Part shown: in pieces, positions 54,535 to 64,000 of the stretch
Position numbering within the stretch: position 1 is the first letter of the stretch
How the letters are laid out: every line of letters starts with the position of its first letter
Assembly (NCBI RefSeq): GCF_020360975.1
Contig: NW_025408676.1
Coordinates: 1,054,001 to 1,118,000 of the forward strand
DNA: 64,000 bases
Direction: 5' to 3'
From: Hirsutella rhossiliensis
Lineage: Eukaryota > Ascomycota > Sordariomycetes > Hypocreales > Ophiocordycipitaceae
Made by a program: the position numbers and the translations under genes
The notes under the pieces: model-generated
What the model saw: the letters and a program-made list of their open reading frames with translations, nothing else
Database searches by the model: none
What the model was told of the DNA's origin: nothing

Positions 54535-55970
54535 CATCCGTCCGTCGTGGCAGGCGAGCGTCGCTCGCGGTGCGATAGTGACGAGGATGCCGAGTCGCCG
54601 TCAGAGAGCCACCCGGACAGATTTGCCCACGATGGTTTGTGCGGACGATGTCGGAAAACTCGGTTTGCTGGGATCGATGTACGTGTCGTCGCGGTGAGGA
54701 CTGAAGAGCCGGTCGCAAGCAGGTAGCCGGCGGCAATAACCTGCTGGTAAAGTGTATTGGGGGCGACAGTCGCTAAGAATAGGCTGCTGGAACTGGCGCG
54801 TGTCTCTGGCGAGCCGGCCCGGTGCTCGTGTCGAGGAATCGTCTCGATGGCGGAAGGGCGGATGGATTTGACAGTCGTGATGGGTGACCAAAGAGTCAGG
54901 GTAACTAAGGCAAAGGTGGTCGATGCGGCTGCCGGACAGCGATGTGATTTTCGAAGCTACAGCGAACTGATTTAGGTCTAGCGCGGTTGCGGGGGTTCTT
55001 GGGCCTCGGGGCTGCCTAGGGACGTACTGTAAGGTTCTTTTTACTGAACATGTTTTGGGACGCAGTCGCGGGTACGTATACGTACCTGCTTGGTACCTTG
55101 GGTAACGGACGCACTGTCGGCCTCCACCGGACTGCCTCTATCTCAGGTTGCCCGTTATAGGTAAGTATGGCTTCGGAATATGTTGCCAAAAACGTGCCAA
55201 ATAATAATAAACCCCATATCAATTTCCTTCCTGGCAAGCCTGCTTTACACCCCGACCCGTGGTGCCTGAGCGGTCGGCAGACCCCAGGAACTTCCCCGCA
55301 TCAGCATTAGATCGTTTGCCAGGTAATTAGAGCATGGCTAAACACCAAGCTCCAAACAAGCAACGTCTGGCTACCCCGGAGGCGCGTTATAGTAGTATCA
55401 ACTGAAAACCCCCAGCCATGCCGAGGAGTCGCTTGGACAAGCTTCCGGGGCTGCAGAGTCCGAGCAAATGCACTCCTTGTGATTTTCACGGATAGTTAGG
55501 CGCCCAGCAAAGGTTGCGAACTCGCAAGCATCGTATCCCGCGCGCCGCGGGCTACCCTGTATCCAGACAGGCGGGTGGATCTACGCCAATGAGCCCCGTC
55601 GGCTCCATCGAGTCTCTGCCTAGACTCGCGTAAAGCATAAGCTGCAAGAGTCGGGCAGCTGCTCAGCTCTTGTCGAACTGTGGCCCCGAGGCGCACATCG
55701 AGCACTTGTCAGGACCAGAGTCCCGGGCTGCAACAGACGTGTCGATCCAGAGCACCAGCAGACTTGCCTAGCCAACGAGAATGGCACATACTGCACCCGA
55801 CTTGATATGTCTGAGCACACATGCACATGGCGTGGCATCGCGAGGAGCCTGGGGATCAGGAGCACAAAGTGAACCCTTTGGTTGTTGTGTGTGGAACACC
55901 GCCGTCTAGGCCCTATTTACACAGCTCCTAGCCGAAGTCCGACATGATGATAGCCAGGTCCTGCTCAAAT
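54535..55970. other. intergenic, partly AT-rich
   Basis: About 1.4 kb from the start of the disordered-protein gene to the 3' end of ATP17. The part near 55000-55330 is AT-richer. I found no coding region or tRNA. Confidence 0.4.
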
Positions 55971-56627
55971 CTAGTGGGCGTTGTTCTTGTGGTGACCTGA
56001 GAGTAGAAAAGCGTCAGCACGAAGACACCAAGACGGAGAGTGCAGTTGAGCAACGTACGCAAGTGGTAATAGTAGTTCTGGGCGTAGCCGATGCCAATCA
56101 GGAAAAGCAAAACATGGACAATGGCTGCATGTATCGGTTAGCGAACTGTTGACTCCCGGCGTCACTGACCCGATATAACATACGCTGAGCCGACGTCTTC
56201 TTGCCAAAGTACTTGGCCTGGTACCAACCGAGCAGGCCCTTGCTCTTGACCTCGGGAGCGGCGCCTCGAGGAAGTTTCTCGTAGAAGCTGACAACGCGCT
56301 GCATGCGCAGAGCGTCGGGAGCTCCGCCGATTGCCTGTATTCACAGCATCGTCAGCCCCAGGGTTCGTTGCCTCGGCGTCCGTTCCGCAAGTTCGTCCAC
56401 CGTTCGCCGCGAATCCGTGGCCCAACTGCCCAATTGTGCACTCCCACAGCAATCCCACCGGCGACGAGCATCGAAAGAATTAACCGTGCATACCTTGGGC
56501 GAGGCGACCTAGACGACAGAGTTAGCAAGGGGGTGGCATCCGAGAATATGGCCACGGCTCGATGGCCCAGAAATCTCACCTTGGGAGGAATGAGCGTCGA
56601 AAGCGCTCGGCGAGTAACGAAGCTCAT
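55971..56627 (-). CDS. ATP17: mitochondrial F1Fo-ATP synthase subunit f (Atp17)
   Basis: Subunit f is a small membrane subunit of the ATP synthase peripheral stalk and dimer interface. Five exons (56627-56580, 56508-56494, 56334-56184, 56124-56059, 55996-55971) give 101 residues with every phase matching. The N-terminus MSFVTRRALSTLIPPK looks like a mitochondrial presequence. The family block is MQRVVSFYEKLPRGAAPEVKSKGLLGWYQAKYFGKKTSA. A single membrane span follows (IVHVLLFLIGIGYA) and then QNYYYHLRHHKNNAH. Exon 2 is only 15 nt (VASPK), a microexon. It is divergent from the NDUFS4 gene with 280 bases between starts. Confidence 0.93.
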
Positions 56628-56792
56628 GATTTCGATTTCTTGCCTATGCCGCACGCGAAGCAGAAAGTCAAGCCGTTCGGTCGAGATGTGACGCTCGGTA
56701 GTGCAGGCGTTGGACAGTGCAAGCCGGCGATGGCGCGTTGGAGGATCTTGCCGAAAAGCGGCCTGCCTCGGCAAAACCACGGTCCGCCGTGG

Positions 56793-56797
56793 CCAAT
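56793..56797. promoter_or_regulatory. CCAAT box in the ATP17-NDUFS4 divergent promoter
   Basis: A single CCAAT between the two starts is a possible Hap2/3/5 (CBC) site, which controls respiratory genes in fungi. Motif only. Confidence 0.4.
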
Positions 56798-56907
56798 CAG
56801 CAAGCATCAATTCGAACGTTGACTGAGCACCCGTCCAAGTCTGCCTGCGCCAGGTACCAGCAATCGTCCGGGTTGCACATCACCGCCGTCTCAGAAACGT
56901 CCTCACC

Positions 56908-57619
56908 ATGGCCTCTCTGCAAGGCCACAGTGCCAGAAGGCTCTGGAGAACCGCAGCGACAGCGCGGGTATCCATCCCTTGTGTCGCTCGACGATTTCAG
57001 AGCGCGGTAACGAAGCCCCCGAGCGCCCTTCCGCCCACTCCGAGTGCGAACCAGCCCGACTACGATATCCCTGCCGACAAAGCCACCTCGTACGCGCGAC
57101 TCTTTGGTGATGCAGAGGCATACTGTCACATGAGCTAACCCTGACTTCAGTACCTTCACCCCCGTTCCGAAGCGAGTCCAAGATGGCAGCGAGAACATTC
57201 TACCGGCGGCCTTCATTTCCGGCGCGCCCATGGAGCTCCAGGCTCGAATGGTCCGGTTAGCTTCGACCCCCAAGCTCTCGGGAAGCACAAGTTCTGACTC
57301 GCGCCGCAGTATTTACAAGGAGTCCAAGCCAGCAACTCAGTCTGGGGACTTTAGAGGAGACCACTGGCGCCTGGACTGGGACATTCTCCCCAAAGGCCAC
57401 CGGTGGGAGAACCAGCTGATGGGCTGGCAATCATCGGGTGATTTCATGCAAGGCACACACTTGAACTTCAAGACCAAGGAGGATGCCATTCACTTCGCCG
57501 AGAAACAGGGCTATGAGTACTTTGTCCAGGAGCCCAACTCGCGCAAGATCACCCCCAAGGCCTACGCCAATAACTTTCTCTATTCGCCAAAGCAACTCAA
57601 GCACATTCGGACCAAATGA
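56908..57619 (+). CDS. NADH:ubiquinone oxidoreductase NDUFS4-type subunit (complex I)
   Basis: This is an accessory subunit of the N-module of complex I. The exons are 56908-57089, 57151-57255 and 57310-57619, giving 198 residues. An Arg-rich mitochondrial presequence ([21 protein letters not shown]...RRF) is followed by the ETC complex I conserved region: [44 protein letters not shown], and [18 protein letters not shown]. The C-terminal [20 protein letters not shown] is intact. The second intron is needed to join ARMVR to IYKES as in relatives. Confidence 0.94.
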
Positions 57620-57971
57620 GATAGTTTGGGGAACGATAGCATCAATTGTATTTCTTTCTCAAGAGAACTGCACTTGTTGGCACGAGGGCTTGCCTTGTGG
57701 CCAGACATGGACAGTTCAGGTGCCCTCATTTGACAAGGAGTCTAGACGCCTTGCATCGAGTGTGATGATCCCCGCAGATCGCGGAATGTAAGAATTCACC
57801 ACAGCAAGCCCCTGTAACGCCTGCTACAACACAAAAACCAAAACACCTGACACCTCTTGTCTTCGTCTGCTCACTGTGACATGGCGAACAGACCTGAAAC
57901 TCGCGAAATCATATCCCACAACCGGAGCGGGCAGTCGTCCAGCGCTTGTCACTCTCGGTGGGCATACCGTA

Positions 57972-59207
57972 TTAGTTGGTAAGCATAGGCTCATGGCCAT
58001 TCTCCGGGTTGACCTGTCGTCCACTGTGACTTCCAGGCTCGTCACCCCTTAGGCCAATGTCGAGGCGATCCGGAAGGGTTGAGCCCCTCTCGCGCGCCGT
58101 GTTCTCGGCCCAAGCTCGCATCTTGACCAGATGACGAATAGCTGCCTCTCGCCTTGCCGATTGACTCTCGAGAATGGCCCGATTGACGTTATCGGCGGCG
58201 TCACGGCGAAGATCAGGATTAAGCAGGGCGGCGAGCTGTGGCTCCAGACTTTCCTGGGGAAACAAGAGCAAAGCCATGGTTCTCTCGAGATCCTCGAGAA
58301 ACTTGGGATTGGTTGGAGCTCGAGGCCCGAGCTGTTCTGTGGCGAACCTCAGTGCAGGAGTTATATCCCCACCAGCAGCGTTGCAAGACCGGATGAGTTC
58401 AACGAGCTGCAGACGCAGGAGGGAGAAATGCAATGCCTTGTCATCGTCCAAGATCTGTGTTGCAGGTCAGAAGCTGACTTATTCAAGGAAACGCTCAGTG
58501 ATGATTGTGAGGATAGAAGTCAAGGAATCATATATAAAGTGGTGTTTGTCTTCACAGGCCAGGTGACTGGATCTCCGCGTGGTGCATGTAAAACTCGTCT
58601 TTTAATCACGATGACAGGAAGGTTCAAGATGGTGCGTCACGCGGGATGGTCTGCTTACCTGGGGGTCCAGCTCATTCAATGACTCAATGGCAGATTGAAT
58701 GTTGCCGCTGTGTATAAAGGTTTGGATCTCCTGCCTCGTACGAATCGATGCGCTGTCTTGCTGAGGTTGGAGGTTGGCCTCTTTGGAAAACTTGGCAGCA
58801 GCGTTGGGATAGCCCTCCATGGTCAAGTAGTCCAAGATGAGGGCATTGATGTCGCTGTAAGAAAAGTCAGCCGGGGCGCACGGCAGGCGAGCAGCAGAAG
58901 CAAAAGATGTAGCAGGCAAAACAGCCGTGGGCAAGTCAGAAATGAAGAAAAAGATATCGTTTCTCCGCATGATGTAGCTAGGAGAGATTCCCATTGATAT
59001 AGTAAATCATCACAAAGCCGGGACGAATGTGCAGCCAAGAGCAAAGGAACAAGCATACCTCTTGGGTGACTTGACCTCCTCGACCCGCCTCTCGAACGCA
59101 TGCTTGGCCGGCGTTGCCGTCGATGCCGTCGACGTCTGGAGGGTCACCAATGTTGTCAGCGGCGCCGCGAGGCCTTGGCACTCGGCTCTTTCAGGGGCCC
59201 GTACCAT
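57972..59207 (-). CDS. GID8: GID/CTLH E3 ligase complex subunit 8
   Basis: Gid8 is a scaffold of the GID ubiquitin ligase that degrades gluconeogenic enzymes in yeast. The exons are 59207-59059, 58854-58659 and 58454-57972, giving 275 residues. A LisH segment is visible (DINALILDYLTMEGYPNAAAKFSKEA), followed by CTLH (RQEIQTFIHSGNIQSAIESLNELDPQILDDDKALHFSLLRLQLVELIRS) and a CRA region (ALLLFPQESLEPQLAALLNPDLRRDAADNVNRAIL). The intron between LDPQ and ILDDD is 204 nt, unusually long for this window, and I found no hidden exon in it. The gene is convergent with NDUFS4. Confidence 0.93.
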
Positions 59208-59706
59208 TGTAGTTTGAAATGATTCGCGGAGGAAACCAATCAAGGTCCTATTCCATATTAAACCCGGGGGAGTGTTGTCAACGTCGGACGCTGCCGACAT
59301 GCGCAGCAGCCGCCGACGGGGGAGTCGAAAAGTGGTGTTTCAGTGCATTGGAGAGCCGAGCGGTGCAAGCACGGAAGCTCATGAGCGCCGGCGAGCGAAG
59401 GAGCAGATGATGGAGCTGCAGTCGCGGCTCGTTTGAGTAGCCGAGGGCAGGCGGACCTCGACGCTGTGCGAGAGAAGAGTAGAGGGTCAGGCAAAAATAG
59501 TTGGCGAAGGGCGAGTTGAAATAGGCAGAAGTGGGTAGAAGGAAAAGTCGGCGCAATCAGCCAAGCTGTGGCGCCAGATGGGGCGCGTGCTGCAGGTAAG
59601 GTAATTAGATGGTGCCCTACTATCTTTCCTCTTTGAGAGACGCGCTCTAGCAAATGAAATACCCGCTTAGGTAAGCGCATGGCATAGGTATTTTGCCCAA
59701 TGCCAT
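59208..59706. other. intergenic, GID8 promoter and left flank of Pogo copy 2
   Basis: No gene is supported. The TA at 59707-59708 is the duplicated target of the element. Confidence 0.4.
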
Positions 59707-59708
59707 TA

Positions 59709-61797
59709 ACGTAATCCACCCCCTTCCCGGTCAGACCCCCTACTCGGTCAAAAATTCCCCACCGACTAGACCCGCACCTTACGCGAGACAAACGGAGCAC
59801 AATACCACGACATATTTACTCCAAGAGACAAGTAACTCGATTAGGACTATCTATTACACGTACGGGCAGTGTGTTCAAAAGACCTGCACTTACTACACCG
59901 TGGTGGTGCACGCTGTCTTGGGACACTCAGCTCTTCTATAAGTCGTTGGTCCCGCTCCCTTCTTCCCGCCGTCGCTTGGCCCGCTCATCTTCCTTTGCTC
60001 TCTGTTTCTTGACCCGCTCCTCTTCCTTTTCTCGCCGTAGCTTGAACCATTCCTCGTTCTCTTGTCGCCGTCGCTCGGCCCGCTCTTCTCCTTCTTGTCG
60101 TCGCTTGGCCCGCTCCTCGTCCTTCTCTCGCCGGCGCTTAGTCCTCTCCTCTTCTTCCACTCTCCGTCGCTTAACCCGCTCTTCTTCTTCTTCTCTCCGT
60201 TGCTTTATCCTAACCGTGCCCTCTGCAACCGATAGAGTACCGCCGTCGCCAATGTATTCACGGCGCTGTTCTTTCTCTGCTTTCGCCGCTGGTTTTCTGA
60301 CCGAAGTTGCCGGTTTTCGTCGGCAAGGAGGGCGGCGCTGTGCATGGCCATTTGACATCCTTTGATAAGCTGGTTGATAGCTTGTGAAACTGGCGAGTCT
60401 GTATTTTGTGGCCGGCGTTGAAGAAGCCTTTCGGCGTGAGTGGTAAGCTGGTTGACGTTATGCGGAGTCTTGGCTGCTTCCAGGCTCTTGTTGGGACTTG
60501 GAGTATTCTTGTCGCCGTGATCGTTACCGACTTTGTCAACCTGAACTTGTAACCGCGATAATACTCTGTTTGGGTCAAACGGAAAAAGGCCTGTTGCCAT
60601 AAATCCGCTTCGGATATTCGACGGCGAAAGTGCTTGTCGGCGAGCGTCTAAGTACATGGGAAGGAAGTCCTGCTTGTCGATATGATGGATCCCAGCGAGC
60701 ATTTTCTCTTGAACCTTTCGGCCGTATATGGTTTTCAACGGCGAAAAGCACCCGACATCAAGAGGCTGCAAGAGATGTGAGGAATGTGCAGGCATTTGAG
60801 TACTACGATGGAATTGGCCGTACAGTACTTGTCAAATTCCGGCGTGACGTGACTGCCGTGCCCGTCGAGAATAAGAAGTCGATGCGTACCAACCGTACGG
60901 CGCCGTGTATTCGGATCAAAGACTTCCTTTAACCAATTCAAAGCAAGGTCGTCGGAAGTCCAGCCATTCTCACTAACGGCGATATGCCAGTCATCGGGCA
61001 CTCCTGATTCGTACCAGCTTGCTTGGTGTAACTTGCCCTGGAAGATAACCTTCGCCGGTAAAGCCCAACCTTGGCAGTTGATAGACTCGATCACAGTAAC
61101 CCATTCTCGATTTCCAGGCTGCGTGAGTACTGCCCGACCTCGCCGGTCAGACCGGGTAAGGACTCTCGCCGTTGCAGCGACTCCCATTTGAAACCCCGTC
61201 TCATCAAAGTTATAGACATCCTCGTCAAGAATCCCCCATTTCTGTTTCGTCGCCGCGACTCGATCGTACCATCCTTGGATCTTTTGGGGGTCTTCGCATT
61301 TGGCTCGTTGGTAGTCGTATCGGCGAGAGTACTTTGCCTTGATTTCGCCGTGGCGGCCAACAAACTTCCGCACCCAGTTTTCCCCGACAGGATCTTTGCC
61401 TCGCTCGGAAAGCAATAAGTTGGCCATCCGACGAGTGTAAGCCACTGTCGGCGGCATCCTCGCTCGTCCATCGACAAGATCCATTGTACCAGGGCAGTCT
61501 CTTCCGTCGCCGTCAACTTCAGGTTGTTCATCTGAGCGTCGCGTCGGCGAATGACACCGCGCAGTCGATCAGATACTGTCGATTGAGGACGTCGTATGCG
61601 GCCGCAGCCTTGCGGGTACTTTTGAATTGGCCCTGCTGATAGGCCCTGACGGCGAGCAGGACCCGTTCTTCGCGTGGAACCGATTGGTCTCCCGTTGCCG
61701 TCATAGTGCTCGGTTTGTCTTGCCATAAGTGTGGGTCGCCGCGTGGAGACTTTTTCTGACCGAGTAGGGGGTCTGACCGGGAAGGGGGTGGATTACG
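59709..61797 (-). mobile_element. Fot1/Pogo-family DNA transposon, copy 2
   Basis: This 2,089-base element is flanked by TA on both sides (59707-59708 and 61798-61799). It carries the same 42-bp terminal inverted repeats as copy 1 and lies in the opposite orientation. Its sequence is nearly identical to copy 1 and the differences I can see are mainly single- or two-base indels. Confidence 0.95.
59849..61693 (-). pseudogene. Pogo/Fot transposase, copy 2 (frameshifted)
   Basis: The domain order is the same as in copy 1. Here the central part is better preserved: RHGEIKAKYSRRYDYQRAK and then PQKIQGWYDRVAATKQKWGILDEDVYNFDETGF read in one frame, and the charged coiled-coil tail (60358-59936) is also continuous. 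It has its own lesions: one A missing near 61455 (before MPPTVAYTRRM) and one C missing near 60806 (after SIVVL). It shares with copy 1 the break after AAAAYDV, the shift near ENQRRKQ, and the shift just before the zinc-knuckle end. Confidence 0.85.
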
Positions 61798-61799
61798 TT

Positions 61800-63260
61800 A
61801 TACTGCCTATTTGGCCAACGGCACGGCAATGTAGAGATTTGATCTTGGGCAAGTTGCTGTCAGATCTGGACAGTCGAGGTCACGGGACTGCTCACGTGGA
61901 GGACCGGGAAGACTGGGGCTCAGGGAAATTACCGAGGTAATTAATTACCCCTACAAAGGGCGACATCGTCAGCAGCTTCTTCTACCGCAATCACGCACAG
62001 TTTCAAAAGCCTCTTTAGCTCATCAATTTGACCCTCGTACTATCGCCCCGTTGGGTAGGCCGCAGAACCATTGTTCTGACATGGTCTTGGAAATCTGTTG
62101 GCATTGACGAGCTCTTTCCCGCCGTGGCCGTCGCACGCGGCGGAGGGCGCTCTTGCGTACCCTCGCGCCTAATGAAGTAACGCAATTGTCGTTAGGAGCA
62201 TAAAACACCAAACTTCTCTTATAGTTCAGTAGACCATTTGGCCGAACGGCGGTGCCCGTAGACCGTAGCTGTAATCCTCGTAGGCGTACGTTCGGCCCGT
62301 AGATGCGTGAAACTGCTTCCTTGTTCTTTGGTGCCTTATGCTTGGTGCCTCGTACATCAGCCTGTCTCATGTCGCGCATAACCACGTGATTTACGTGCCT
62401 CGTAGCCTCGAGGGTAGCGTTAGGCGCCTCACATTTTCCCCCTCCCTTGCGGAAGTTGCAATAGCAACGACAGGAAAAATCTTTCGCCAGGAAAACCAGC
62501 TGTTGATGGGCCACCAGCTTGGAAGGGTCTCCCCTCCTCCTGTCGACAGGCTGGATAAGACAGAAGCTATCGCCACTCCAACGGCTCTTACATCCCCCTG
62601 TCCAACTCGGCACTTTGTACTCTTGCCAGTACTACAGTGCACAAGCCTTCCAGGATCTCCTCTACGTCCGTTGCCCAGGGCAGACAAGAGAAAGATGCGC
62701 GTAATCGGCGGATGTCGAAGCACCTCAGAGGTCGCCTCAAAGCGCTGCTGTCCCTTGAATGTTCAGCGAATGTTTTGAACTTATATAAACGCCCTGCAGG
62801 CCGGGCCGGCATGTACTGTTGGTGCCCTTTGCTACTGCAGAGGACTTGCCATTTGGCCCACAACGAACTAGTAAATTCAGGTCCCCCATCATAAAAGGGG
62901 TACTTTGCATGCTCTTCCGCCCTGTTGTCCCGTTTGATTGGTCCGGCTGCTCAATGGCTTCGCTTCCTCCTCGGCGTAGCATCCACCAGTCTCCCCTCCG
63001 GCCCGGCAAACGCCACCTGCACCCCAAGCCTCCTCTCGACGGATTGTGTCTTCTCGGCAACTGACTGGCTCGATAGCCCGTCATTTTGGGACCGGCAATC
63101 CAAGGGGCAATCAACGAGCTGCAAGCAGAGTCTGCCCGGAGTTGACAAAGCCAGACGCTTCCCCTGGAACTGGTCACAGGGTCTACAGGGCGGTTCCCGT
63201 GGTCTCGTCGGACACTCGAAATCTCGCCTGGCGACATTGCACCCTGTCAAGTGGCAGGAA
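61800..63260. other. intergenic, no gene seen
   Basis: About 1.5 kb between Pogo copy 2 and the uridine kinase. Unsupported ORFs on both strands lack recognisable features. The first exon or leader of the kinase may begin inside the right part, since its frame stays open from about 62925. Confidence 0.4.
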
Positions 63261-64000
63261 ATGTCGGAGCTTGAGAGCCATGTCACCGTCCAGAAGCGAG
63301 TGTACTACTCCCCCCCGTGGGCGGACGTGAGCATCATCGGCGTGGCAGGCAGCTCGGGCTCTGGCAAGTCTACGCTTTCCCAGGCCATGGTGAGAAAGCT
63401 CAATCTGCCATGGGTTGTGATTCTTTCCATGGTATAAACACAATCCAGAACACTCGGCCGGCCCAGCGCGTCTAATCACCGGCCAGGACTCCTTCTACAA
63501 AACCCTGACCCCTGAGCAATCGAGGCTGGCCTTTGCCAACGAGTACGACTTTGACTCCCCCGAGGTATATCACGCCTTGAAGCTCTCCCCTTGTGTGAGG
63601 AGTCTGCTCAACAGGCCCCTGTTCAAAGGCAATCGATTTCGATATCCTGGTTGACCGCCTACAAGATCTCAAGGCCGGGTGACAACTTTTGCCCCCCCCT
63701 GAGCATCGCCTCGCACACTCGCTGACCCCTCGGCCAGCAAGCGAGCAGAGATTCCTGTATACTCCTTCGCCAAACACCAGCGCCTGGAACACACCACGTC
63801 CATCTACTCGCCCCACGTGCTTATCCTGGAAGGAATCTTTGCCTTGTACGACCCCCGGGTTCTCGAGCTTCTTGACATTGGGGTACGTCGGCACATGTCC
63901 ATTCCTCGGGCAAGGCGGTGATTTGACCCGGCCTCAGATATACTGCGAAGCCGACGCGGATACCTGCTTGTCGCGGCGAAGTAGGTTACAACTGGGTTGC
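63261..64000 (+). CDS. URK1: uridine kinase (partial, runs off the window)
   Basis: Uridine kinase phosphorylates uridine and cytidine in pyrimidine salvage. The exons seen are 63261-63431, 63487-63564, 63629-63678, 63738-63882 and 63938-63980, then a GTAGGT donor with the intron running to the end. All phases agree. The P-loop is IIGVAGSSGSGKSTLS, followed by LPWVVILSMDSFYKTLTPEQSRLAFANEYDFDSPEAIDFDILV, KRAEIPVYSFAKHQRLEHTTSIYSPHVLILEGIFALYDPRV, and CEADADTCLSRR. The start is uncertain: MSELESHVTV at 63261 is the minimal choice, and the frame is open upstream. The C-terminal UPRT-like domain that fungal enzymes often carry would lie outside the window. Confidence 0.9.

Noticed and set aside
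55500..55800. possible tRNA or structured RNA in the 54.5-56 kb gap
   Set aside because: I looked for T-loop (GGTTCGA-type) and acceptor-stem pairing and found no arrangement that works.
58455..58658. hidden exon inside the 204-nt GID8 intron
   Set aside because: LDPQ joined directly to ILDDD matches the family without a gap, so no extra exon is needed.
62023..62613. 196-residue minus-strand ORF in the gap before the uridine kinase
   Set aside because: Composition looks random, it lacks motifs and a convincing promoter, and neighbouring frames are equally open.

Overview
This window is nuclear DNA of a filamentous ascomycete, most likely a sordariomycete and probably Hypocreales. The evidence is GC-rich sequence with closely packed genes, short introns of about 50-100 nt with GTAAGT/GTGAGT donors and CTAAC-like branch sites, and fungal gene families (TFIIF alpha, Trs85, Bud13, Gid8, GH125). 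It also carries Fot1/Pogo and Hop-like Mutator transposons. I see no tRNA, rRNA or CRISPR. About 21 protein-coding genes can be supported, and most exon boundaries below were checked for reading-phase consistency.

Layout: 1-6.3 kb is an accessory, decayed end. It holds the damaged C-terminus of an MFS transporter, an NRPS-like adenylating reductase, and a broken paralogue of the splicing factor SF1/BBP. From 6.3 to 15.7 kb come a short-chain dehydrogenase, a PRPP synthetase with a large insertion, an Asteroid/XPG-like protein and a very large Cid1-type nucleotidyltransferase. From 16.35 to 21.46 kb two DNA transposons sit 9 bp apart: a Pogo/Fot element with TA target duplications, and a Mutator-like element with a 10-bp target duplication and long GC-rich palindromic terminal repeats.

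From 22 to 59 kb is a dense housekeeping block: TFIIF alpha, Bud13, Trs85, Chm7/CHMP7, Rad18, Pol delta subunit Pol32, a class I/II aminotransferase, GH125 mannosidase, Esa1, Rex4, a cyclopropane-fatty-acid-synthase-like methyltransferase, RNase H2 subunit C, Mcm6, a 1,236-residue disordered protein of unknown function, F1Fo-ATP synthase subunit f, complex I NDUFS4 and Gid8. From 59.7 to 61.8 kb a second, nearly identical Pogo element lies in the opposite orientation. The window ends inside a uridine kinase gene.

Functional themes: four DNA replication/repair genes (RAD18, POL32, RNH203, MCM6) have ACGCGT (MCB-like) hexamers in their promoters, and two of them share one divergent promoter. 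Two respiratory-chain genes, ATP17 and NDUFS4, also share a divergent promoter with a CCAAT box. I did not find a convincing new multi-gene system. The most unusual items are the Cid-type transferase whose catalytic core is split by about 400 residues, the SF1 paralogue fossil, the paired Pogo copies with shared and private frameshifts, and the palindromic MULE ends. Many transposon frameshifts are length differences in homopolymers, so assembly error remains an alternative explanation.
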